56,078 nt of DNA from an uncultured Ulvibacter sp. (lineage in GTDB: Bacteria > Bacteroidota > Bacteroidia > Flavobacteriales > Flavobacteriaceae): NCBI GenBank assembly GCA_938083445.1, contig CALKCP010000032.1, forward strand, positions 1 to 56,078, in the 5' to 3' direction. Below the pieces are notes generated by a model, which was not told the DNA's origin, ran no database searches, and worked only from the letters and a program-made list of their open reading frames with translations. Within the stretch, counting starts at the first letter, position 1; every line of letters starts with the position of its first letter. The position numbers and the translations under genes were made by a program. Below are positions 26,214 to 33,293 of the stretch, piece after piece.

Positions 26214-27404
26214 ATGCCTTCTATATCTCTCAAAGGTCAAAAAATGCCCGAATCGCCAATTCGCAAGCTAGTTCCCTATGCTGAAAAAGCATACAAGGCC
26301 AACAAAACAGTGTATCACTTAAATATCGGACAACCGGATATTAAGTCGCCACAATTGGCAATGGATGCCGTTGCAAATCATTCGCTAGAAATACTGGCAT
26401 ACTCTAGATCTGAAGGGTCTCAAGAATATAGAGAGAAGATTGCAACCTATTACAATAAGAATAACATTCCAGTTGAAGCAAATGAGATTATTGTAACGAC
26501 CGGAGGAAGTGAAGCCTTGCTTTTTGCAATGGGGAGTATTGCAGATGCAGACGACGAAATAATTATCCCAGAACCTTTTTATGCAAATTATAACGGATTT
26601 GCAACTGCGTCAGGTGTCAAAATTGTTCCTGTAATTTCAAAAATTGAAGACAACTTTGCCCTTCCTCCTATTTCTGAATTTGAAAAGCTTATTACGCCAA
26701 AGACAAAAGCAATCCTAATCTGTAACCCAGGCAACCCTACTGGTTATTTATATTCAAAAGAAGAAATTCAAAAACTAGCTGCGATTGTAAAAAAACACGA
26801 TCTTTTTTTAATAGCTGATGAAGTCTATAGAGAATTCACCTATGACGGCTCAAAGCATTATTCAATTTTAGAAGAGGTTGGTTTAGACGAAAATGCGATA
26901 ATCATCGATTCTGTATCCAAGCGATATAGTATGTGCGGGGCTCGAATTGGCTGTCTGGTTTCAAAAAATAAAAAATTAATAAATACTGCCCTGAAGTTCG
27001 CTCAAGCACGCTTGAGTCCACCCACATTTGCTCAAATCGCAAGTGAAGCAGCCCTGGAAACACCACAAAGTTATTTTGATGAAGTCATCGTTGAATATCA
27101 AGACCGAAGAAATACGCTCGTAGAACACCTGCAAAAAATTCCAGGTGTAAAAGTAGGCGTGCCAAAAGGCGCCTTTTATTGTATTGCCGAATTACCAGTA
27201 AAAAATAGTGATGCCTTTGCTCAATGGCTGTTAGAAGAGTTCGATTTAAATGGCGAAACCATTATGGTAGCTCCTGCAGCCGGATTTTACTCAAGTCCTG
27301 GCGTAGGCCTAAATCAGATACGCATTGCTTACGTACTAAGGAAAGAAAGTCTTATTAAGGCTGTTGAGATACTGAGATCCGCTCTGAAAACATACAACGA
27401 CTAA
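26214..27404 (+). CDS. PLP-dependent aminotransferase, AspC family (class I)
   Basis: A 396-residue fold-type I aminotransferase. It shows the substrate-binding HLNIGQPDI near the start, TTGGSEALLF for phosphate binding, CNPGNPTGYLYS with the conserved Asn, ADEVYREF (Asp-Tyr to PLP), and the PLP Lys at K236 in SVSKRYS. The amino donor cannot be told from sequence; aspartate or branched and aromatic amino acids are possible. The stop overlaps the murB start by one base (TAATG), so the two are cotranscribed. Confidence 0.9.
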   Translation: MPSISLKGQKMPESPIRKLVPYAEKAYKANKTVYHLNIGQPDIKSPQLAMDAVANHSLEILAYSRSEGSQEYREKIATYYNKNNIPVEANEIIVTTGGSEALLFAMGSIADADDEIIIPEPFYANYNGFATASGVKIVPVISKIEDNFALPPISEFEKLITPKTKAILICNPGNPTGYLYSKEEIQKLAAIVKKHDLFLIADEVYREFTYDGSKHYSILEEVGLDENAIIIDSVSKRYSMCGARIGCLVSKNKKLINTALKFAQARLSPPTFAQIASEAALETPQSYFDEVIVEYQDRRNTLVEHLQKIPGVKVGVPKGAFYCIAELPVKNSDAFAQWLLEEFDLNGETIMVAPAAGFYSSPGVGLNQIRIAYVLRKESLIKAVEILRSALKTYND

Positions 27405-28417
27405 TGCTGATTGAATCAAATAAATCGCTAAAAGAATACAATACCTTTGGCATTGATTGTAAGGCGAAATACTTTGTTTCAGTTACCACAAGTGACCAAC
27501 TCATAGCGGTTCTCTCAGATAAAAAATATGACGCCCATTTTCTTTTAGGTGGCGGTAGCAACATTTTACTTACCCAAGACATTAACGCCTTAGTTATTCA
27601 TCTAAATTTAAGAGGAATAACGATCCTTTCAGAAACTGAAGAGCAGGTGCAAATTGAGGCAATGGCAGGCGAAAATTGGCACCAATTCGTTTTGTCATGT
27701 ATAGAAAAAGGCTATGGTGGACTCGAAAACCTATCTTTAATTCCAGGCAATGTAGGCACAACACCTATTCAAAATATTGGCGCCTATGGGGTAGAATTAA
27801 AAGATACTTTTGAAAGCTGTAAGGCGATAGAAATTGAAACAAAAACTGAGGTACTATTTTCCAAGAAGGCTTGTAATTTCGGATACAGAACATCCGTCTT
27901 TAAAAAAGATGCCAGAAACAAATATATCATCACTAGCGTTGTGTTTAATCTAACGAAGATAAACCACAAAAAAAGCACTGCTTATGGTGCCATACAAGAG
28001 CAATTATCTAACAAAAACACTAGTGACCCAACTCTAAAAAACATATCGGATGCTGTCATATCGATTCGCGAGTCAAAATTGCCAGATCCTAAAAAACTTG
28101 GCAATAGCGGCAGTTTCTTTAAAAACCCTGTGATTGACGCAGATACGTTTCAACTTTTTAGATCGCATTTTCCTGACGCTCCATTTTACGAAGTTTCGCC
28201 CACAGAATTCAAGATTCCAGCTGGTTGGCTCATTGAGCAAGCTGGCTTTAAAGGAAAACAATACGGTGACGCAGGAGTCCATAAAAATCAGGCCTTGGTT
28301 CTTGTGAATTATGGAAATGCGACTGGTGGTGAAATTTGGAACCTCGCTCTCAGAATTCAGAAAGAGGTAAAAGAAATATTTGGAATCCATATAGAGCCCG
28401 AAGTAAACATAATCTAG
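27404..28417 (+). CDS. murB: UDP-N-acetylmuramate dehydrogenase
   Basis: A 337-residue flavoenzyme that reduces the enolpyruvyl group to make UDP-MurNAc for peptidoglycan. The FAD-binding domain has LLGGGSNIL (about 45-53), LIPGNVGTTPIQNIGAYG near 110, and YRTSVFK. The substrate part has the catalytic region GNSGSFFKNP and a final Glu in HIEPEVNII. The form with this length matches type I MurB. It is coupled to the aminotransferase upstream and overlaps the convergent fasciclin gene by four bases. Confidence 0.95.
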   Translation: MLIESNKSLKEYNTFGIDCKAKYFVSVTTSDQLIAVLSDKKYDAHFLLGGGSNILLTQDINALVIHLNLRGITILSETEEQVQIEAMAGENWHQFVLSCIEKGYGGLENLSLIPGNVGTTPIQNIGAYGVELKDTFESCKAIEIETKTEVLFSKKACNFGYRTSVFKKDARNKYIITSVVFNLTKINHKKSTAYGAIQEQLSNKNTSDPTLKNISDAVISIRESKLPDPKKLGNSGSFFKNPVIDADTFQLFRSHFPDAPFYEVSPTEFKIPAGWLIEQAGFKGKQYGDAGVHKNQALVLVNYGNATGGEIWNLALRIQKEVKEIFGIHIEPEVNII

Positions 28418-29079
28418 TTTACGCCAAGAACTGCATCTAGCACATGCACAACACCATTGAAACCTTTAACGTCACTTTTTTCAACCTGAGCAGATGCTCC
28501 TTTAGCATCAGTTAAAACAACAGTTGTGCCCTCTAAGGTGGCCATATAGATAACACCAGACATTGTGGTTATTTCATAGCTTCCGTTTCCGTCTTTTATT
28601 TTTTGAGTAAGCATTTCGGTATCTAGGGCCCCCTCAATAAGGTGACTTTTAATTAAGAGAACTAATTCATTTTGATTGGAAGTATTTAATAACGCTTGTG
28701 TTTTCAATTCCCCCAGGCTAGCAAAAGCATCATTCGACGGGCCTATTAGTGTAAAGGGACCTTCATTTTTTGCTAACATATCTGCCAATCCAACGGTTAC
28801 TAGCATGCTGCTAAACGTCTTTAAATCTGGCGTAACCATTGACTTTAGCATCACACTATTCATCTGGTTTTTTATGTCTTTTGGTTGCTCTTTTGTTTGC
28901 TCTTTTGTTTGCTCTTTTGGTTGCTCTTTTGGTTGCTCTTTCTTTTCGGAACTCGAGACAACCACCATTTCAGTCGGGTCGTTATCTGCATTTTCTACTA
29001 TTCGCTTCCCTTCACTTTTACAAGAAATAATTGCTGATGAAATGAAGATAAATAAAAAGACTTTAGAGATAAAATTCAT
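28414..29079 (-). CDS. Fasciclin (FAS1) domain lipoprotein
   Basis: A 221-residue exported protein. The signal sequence has a lipobox with Cys20 (AIISCKS). A linker at about 45-66 consists of five KEQP/KEQT tetrapeptides, encoded by a 12-base tandem repeat. The FAS1 domain runs from about 75 to 221, with FTLIGPSNDAFASL and a closing GFNGVVHVLDAVLG. FAS1 domains act in adhesion; the ligand is not known. Surface location is inferred from the lipobox. Confidence 0.9.
   Translation of the reverse strand: MNFISKVFLFIFISSAIISCKSEGKRIVENADNDPTEMVVVSSSEKKEQPKEQPKEQTKEQTKEQPKDIKNQMNSVMLKSMVTPDLKTFSSMLVTVGLADMLAKNEGPFTLIGPSNDAFASLGELKTQALLNTSNQNELVLLIKSHLIEGALDTEMLTQKIKDGNGSYEITTMSGVIYMATLEGTTVVLTDAKGASAQVEKSDVKGFNGVVHVLDAVLGVN
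28878..28937. repeat. Tandem 12-bp repeat, five copies
   Basis: Five abutting copies of CTTTTGGTTGCT or CTTTTGTTTGCT encode the KEQP/KEQT linker of the FAS1 lipoprotein. Because the unit is four codons long, copy-number change alters linker length without a frameshift. Confidence 0.95.
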
Positions 29080-29144
29080 AGTGTTGTTTCTTACGTTAAG
29101 GGCTAAAAATAACCAAAATACTTAGACAACAGCAAGAAAGATTG

Positions 29145-29152
29145 TACTTTTG
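29145..29152 (+). promoter_or_regulatory. -7 promoter box
   Basis: TACTTTTG matches TAnnTTTG, covers the G of the alternative GTG start (29152) and places the transcription start about 10 bases before the ATG at 29170. Confidence 0.55.
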
Positions 29153-29169
29153 TGGAATATATTATTGTC

Positions 29170-29373
29170 ATGGGAATTTTTGTTATCACTATTATACTAC
29201 TACTTTTTGCAGTTGCTGGTATTGCCATTAAATTATGGGCTAAAAAAGATGGAGAATTTGCAGGTACCTGTGCCAGTCAAAGTCCTTTTTTAAATAAAGA
29301 CGGAGCTGCCTGTGGTTTCTGTGGAAAAACACCAGATCAATTTGAGAATTGTAACGAAGAAGTACATAATTAA
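29170..29373 (+). CDS. Small membrane protein with a Cys-rich tail
   Basis: A 67-residue protein: one membrane helix (about 2-25), then a short soluble tail with four Cys (CASQ, ACGFCGK and a final NC). The CGFC spacing resembles a metal or thiol site. Similar small proteins are annotated only as membrane or secreted proteins in Flavobacteriaceae. The GTG at 29152 was rejected as a start because it lies in a -7 box. The stop overlaps the glycosyltransferase start by one base (TAATG), so they are translated together. Confidence 0.7.
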   Translation: MGIFVITIILLLFAVAGIAIKLWAKKDGEFAGTCASQSPFLNKDGAACGFCGKTPDQFENCNEEVHN

Positions 29374-30467
29374 TGTTTCTTCTATCTGCCTTTTCTGTAG
29401 TAATTTTCATTAATTGTTGCTACTACTTACTTTTTACAAAATTTTCATTCCTCAAAACCTCAAACGAGAAGCCAACGGCCTTACAACCAATCTCTCTTCT
29501 TATTTGCGCCAAAAATGAAGCTGAAAACCTAAAAATAAATATTCCTTTCTGGCTCGATCAAGACTACGATAATTTTGAAATTATTTTCATAAACGATGCC
29601 TCACATGATGAGACTCTCAATGTCATGGAAAAATTTGCAAAGGAAGATTCCCGCATACAAATAGTCAATGTAGAAAACAATGAAGCATTCTGGGGCAACA
29701 AAAAATATGCGCTAACGCTAGGCATTAAAAAAGCAAAAAATACAAGACTCCTTTTTACGGATGCAGATTGTCGACCAGCATCTAATAACTGGTTAAAAAA
29801 AATGGCTTCCCATTTCACAGAACAAAGACAGCTCATTTTGGGATATGGCGCCTACAATAAAGCATCCGGATTTCTTAACGCCCTTATTCGTTATGAAACT
29901 CTGCTTACGGCAGTACAATACTTCTCGTACGCTAGAGCAGGCATTCCGTATATGGGTGTAGGCCGTAACCTTGCCTATTCGAGCAGCTTGTTTTATAACA
30001 ACAATGGCTTTATTTCGCATATGAAAATCCCATCAGGAGACGATGATTTATTTGTAAATGAAGTCGCAACGAGAAAAAATACTGCCATTTGCATTGATAA
30101 GGACGCATTTACGTATTCTGAACCAAAACACACATGGGGAGCTTGGTTTTTTCAGAAAAAAAGACATATATCTACGGCTACATATTATAAAATAAAACAC
30201 AAAACTCTACTTGGAATCTTCTTCGCATGTACTTTGATGTTTTGGATCTTGGCGTTTTTGAGTATGGCTCTTTTGGATTGGGAAATCCCAGCCGTGTTGA
30301 TTGCCTTCAGACTTATTTTTCAGCTTCTCGTTATTGGAAAGGCGGCATTAAAGCTTCATGAAAAGAACCTTATTCCTTTTATCCCCTTCTTAGAGGTCTT
30401 TTTAGTGTTCGCACAATTGAGTATCTTTATTTCGAATAGTCTTTCAAAACCAAAACGGTGGAAATAA
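29373..30467 (+). CDS. Family 2 glycosyltransferase, membrane bound
   Basis: A 364-residue GT-A enzyme. A membrane helix (1-20) anchors the N-terminus. The catalytic domain has LLICAKNEAENL near 40, FINDASHDET, the DxD motif TDADCRP (D130 and D132), and PSGDDDLFVNE followed by KRHISTATYYK, of the QxxRW-like area. Two or three helices close the protein (about 285-355). The sugar and acceptor are unknown; a processive polysaccharide or lipid glycosyltransferase is possible. It overlaps the sigma factor start by 10 bases. Confidence 0.88.
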   Translation: MFLLSAFSVVIFINCCYYLLFTKFSFLKTSNEKPTALQPISLLICAKNEAENLKINIPFWLDQDYDNFEIIFINDASHDETLNVMEKFAKEDSRIQIVNVENNEAFWGNKKYALTLGIKKAKNTRLLFTDADCRPASNNWLKKMASHFTEQRQLILGYGAYNKASGFLNALIRYETLLTAVQYFSYARAGIPYMGVGRNLAYSSSLFYNNNGFISHMKIPSGDDDLFVNEVATRKNTAICIDKDAFTYSEPKHTWGAWFFQKKRHISTATYYKIKHKTLLGIFFACTLMFWILAFLSMALLDWEIPAVLIAFRLIFQLLVIGKAALKLHEKNLIPFIPFLEVFLVFAQLSIFISNSLSKPKRWK

Positions 30468-31030
30468 GTAATAGTGAACTTTTAAATCAAATTCAGAGAG
30501 CTAAAAAAGGAGAACAAAGTGCATTTAAATACCTACTAGATGGCTTTTGGAACTCAGTTTACGGTTTTCAGATAAAACGCGTAAAAAACGAATACGAGGT
30601 CGAAGATATTGTAATTGAGACCTTCTCAAAAGCCTTTGACAAAATAGAAACATTTGATGAAAGATATGCCTTTGGGACGTGGTTGATTGCGATTTCTAAA
30701 AATATTCATATCGATAAAACACGAAAAAAAAATGCTTCCATTTATGCGAGCACAACTGCCGTTATCGAAGATCAAGCTTATAAAATCATCGATGGTTCGC
30801 CTACGCCTGAAGACATCTTGATAACGGAGCAAAACGTAGCAGAGCTATTGCGATTTATTAAAATTTTAAAGCCTCACTACCAAGATGTTATAAATCTCCG
30901 CTACTTTCATGAGATGAGTTACAATGATATTTCCAAATCATTAGGAGAGCCCTTAAGTAATGTAAAAGTTCGCTTGTTACGAGCGCGGAAATTATTAGCA
31001 GAAATTATCACACAAAACAACGAAGATTGA
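30458..31030 (+). CDS. ECF-type RNA polymerase sigma factor
   Basis: A 190-residue group 4 sigma factor. Region 2 (about 25-95) has the DIVIETFSKAFDKI polymerase-binding helix and TWLIAISKNIHIDKTRKK. Region 4 (about 128-185) has a helix-turn-helix, MSYNDISKSLGEP followed by VKVRLLRARKLL. The start is GTG at 30458 within the glycosyltransferase gene. No anti-sigma factor gene follows, so regulation may be transcriptional or the partner may be elsewhere. Target genes are unknown. A degraded NRAMP gene lies directly downstream. Confidence 0.9.
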   Translation: MEISNSELLNQIQRAKKGEQSAFKYLLDGFWNSVYGFQIKRVKNEYEVEDIVIETFSKAFDKIETFDERYAFGTWLIAISKNIHIDKTRKKNASIYASTTAVIEDQAYKIIDGSPTPEDILITEQNVAELLRFIKILKPHYQDVINLRYFHEMSYNDISKSLGEPLSNVKVRLLRARKLLAEIITQNNED

Positions 31031-31291
31031 GGTTTTACTTTAAAAAATTAGGGCCTGGATTCCTTTTTGCTGGCCTTCGGATTTTTCGTTTCAGAAATGG
31101 GGCTTCTTATAAAAATTGCAACAATCTTGTCGTTTTTAATGGCTCCTTTTTATGCTATTATTAATTTCAAAATCATTACAAGTAAGAATACACCAATAAA
31201 TGCACAACCTTCCAAGATTCAAAGGGTATATAGTAATTTTTGTATTGGGGTTCTAATAGCTTTTAGTATTTGGTTTTTAACCACGCTCTAA
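31027..31291 (+). pseudogene. Internally deleted NRAMP metal transporter remnant
   Basis: A TTG at 31027 opens MRFYFKKLGPGFLFAG, which resembles the N-terminus of Mn/Fe NRAMP transporters. From about 31070 the reading continues in another frame as LAFGFFVSEMGLLIKIATIL and on to IGVLIAFSIWFL, which resembles the last transmembrane region of the same family. The normal protein of about 400 residues is reduced to about 90, with most of the middle gone and the two ends out of frame. The C-terminal part alone forms a 74-codon frame from TTG 31067 that might still be translated. Identification is from recalled family patterns. Confidence 0.6.
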
Positions 31292-31335
31292 TTTTATTAT
31301 AAATCGATCTTCTTGCGTCTTATTCACCGTTTGGG

Positions 31336-31368
31336 TTTGAATTTTGGATTTAATTAATTGTATCTTTG
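31336..31368 (+). promoter_or_regulatory. Promoter of lipA
   Basis: TTTG (31336-31339), a 21-base spacer and TATCTTTG (31361-31368) match the Bacteroidota consensus. The upstream in-frame TTG (31366) is part of the -7 box. Confidence 0.65.
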
Positions 31369-31377
31369 TCAACAATA

Positions 31378-32250
31378 ATGAGCGTAGAAACTTTACATAT
31401 TCAGAAACCCACACCAAAGCCAAAATGGCTTCGAGTGAAGCTTCCAACCGGTAAAAAATACACCGAATTAAGAGGGCTTGTAGCCAAATATGACCTGCAT
31501 ACAATATGCGCTTCTGGGAGTTGCCCCAACATGGGTGAATGCTGGGGTGAAGGGACAGCAACATTTATGATTTTGGGAAACACGTGTACACGTTCCTGTG
31601 GTTTTTGTGGAGTGAAAACAGGTCGGCCAGAATCCTTAGATTGGGAAGAGCCGGAAAAAGTAGCCCGTTCCATTAAAATAATGAAAATTAAACATGCGGT
31701 AATCACTTCTGTGGATCGAGATGACTTGAAAGACATGGGGTCTATTATGTGGGTAGAAACTGTAAAGGCAATTCGAAGAATGAATCCTGAAACAACTCTT
31801 GAAACTCTCATCCCTGATTTTCAAGGAGTAACACGAAACATAGACCGTATCATTGATGTAAATCCTGAGATCGTATCCCACAATATGGAAACGGTAAAAA
31901 GACTTACACGAGAAGTGCGTATCCAAGCGAAATACGAAAGAAGCCTTGAAGTGCTTAGATACTTAAAAGAACAAGGTATTAAAAGAACCAAAAGTGGCAT
32001 CATGCTGGGCCTAGGAGAAACAGAAGCAGAGGTACTGGATACGATGAGAGATCTTCGCTCAATCGATCTCGATATTGTTACAATTGGACAATACTTGCAA
32101 CCTTCTAAAAAGCATCTCCCGGTAAAGGAGTTCATTACCCCCGAGCAATTTAAAAAATATGAAACGATTGGGCTTGAGATGGGTTTCCGTCATGTTGAAA
32201 GTGGCCCGTTAGTGCGTTCATCCTATAAGGCACAAAAGCATCTTACCTAA
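31378..32250 (+). CDS. lipA: Lipoyl synthase
   Basis: A 290-residue radical-SAM enzyme that inserts two sulfurs into protein-bound octanoyl groups. The auxiliary cluster Cys are C44, C49 and C55 ([12 protein letters not shown]) and the radical-SAM Cys are C70, C74 and C77 (CTRSCGFC). Later motifs are SVDRDDL, HNMETV and GLGETEAEV, with the C-terminal Ser in VRSSYKA. The ATG at 31378 (MSVETLH) is chosen because the TTG further upstream is in the promoter. It is followed by gapA after 14 bases. Confidence 0.96.
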   Translation: MSVETLHIQKPTPKPKWLRVKLPTGKKYTELRGLVAKYDLHTICASGSCPNMGECWGEGTATFMILGNTCTRSCGFCGVKTGRPESLDWEEPEKVARSIKIMKIKHAVITSVDRDDLKDMGSIMWVETVKAIRRMNPETTLETLIPDFQGVTRNIDRIIDVNPEIVSHNMETVKRLTREVRIQAKYERSLEVLRYLKEQGIKRTKSGIMLGLGETEAEVLDTMRDLRSIDLDIVTIGQYLQPSKKHLPVKEFITPEQFKKYETIGLEMGFRHVESGPLVRSSYKAQKHLT

Positions 32251-32264
32251 GTCACTTTCGAACA

Positions 32265-33263
32265 ATGGCACATACTATTAAAATAGGTATCAACGGATTT
32301 GGACGCATCGGCAGAAACCTATTCAGAATTCTATTGCACCATCCCGAAATAGAAGTAGTCGCTATTAATGATCTAGCCGATACAAAAACCTTAAGCCATC
32401 TGTTAAAATACGATAGTATTCACGGGGTACTCAATGAGGAAATATCGTTTTCAGAAAATGAGCTCGTAGTAGCCGGCTTGGCTGTTCATTTCTCTTCGGA
32501 AAAAGCTATAGAAGCTATTCAGTGGCCAAATGTAGATATTGTTATTGAAGCAACTGGAAAATTCAAAACACGTGATGAGCTAGCGAACCACCTTGCAAAT
32601 GGAGCAGGGAGTGTGATACTATCGGCGCCTCCTATTGATGACGATATTAAAACCGTTGTAATTGGCGTTAATGAAGAGATTTTAAATCCAGATGACCGAA
32701 TTATTTCGAATGCGTCATGTACCACAAATAATGCAGCGCCAATGCTTAAGGTCTTGGAAGCATTATGTGGTATTGAGCAGGCGTATATAACAACGGTGCA
32801 TTCTTATACAACCGATCAAAGTTTACATGACCAACCACATAGAGACTTAAGGCGCGCACGTGCTGCTGGTCAGTCTATTGTGCCAACGACCACAGGGGCT
32901 GCAAAAGCGCTTACTAAAATATTTCCAAAATTAGCGGACTCGATTGGAGGTTGCGGCATGCGAGTTCCTATACCTAATGGCTCGCTAACAGACATTACTT
33001 TAAATGTCAAGAAAACAGTAACTATTGAAACGATTAATGCTGCTTTTAAAAAAGCTTCAGAAACTGATTTGAAAGGCATTCTTCAATATACCGATGACCC
33101 CATTGTTTCTGTTGATATTATAGGAAACAAACACTCTTGTGTTTTTGATTCCGAAATGACTTCCGTTATTGGGAAAATGGTAAAAATAATCGGATGGTAT
33201 GATAATGAAATTGGTTATTCATCGAGAATTATTGATTTAATCCTATGCATATCGAGGAAATGA
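32265..33263 (+). CDS. gapA: Glyceraldehyde-3-phosphate dehydrogenase, type I
   Basis: A 332-residue NAD-dependent enzyme of glycolysis. The Rossmann fold begins GINGFGRIGRN (8-18) and Asp at INDLAD after the second strand suggests NAD preference. Catalytic Cys152 lies in SNASCTTN and the active-site His in TVHSYTTDQ. The final WYDNEIGYSSR is normal. It follows lipA at 14 bases and may be cotranscribed. Bacteroidota often carry more than one gap gene, so this may be one of two. Confidence 0.95.
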   Translation: MAHTIKIGINGFGRIGRNLFRILLHHPEIEVVAINDLADTKTLSHLLKYDSIHGVLNEEISFSENELVVAGLAVHFSSEKAIEAIQWPNVDIVIEATGKFKTRDELANHLANGAGSVILSAPPIDDDIKTVVIGVNEEILNPDDRIISNASCTTNNAAPMLKVLEALCGIEQAYITTVHSYTTDQSLHDQPHRDLRRARAAGQSIVPTTTGAAKALTKIFPKLADSIGGCGMRVPIPNGSLTDITLNVKKTVTIETINAAFKKASETDLKGILQYTDDPIVSVDIIGNKHSCVFDSEMTSVIGKMVKIIGWYDNEIGYSSRIIDLILCISRK

Positions 33264-33293
33264 TTATATTGTCTGCTAAACGACACTCATTTA

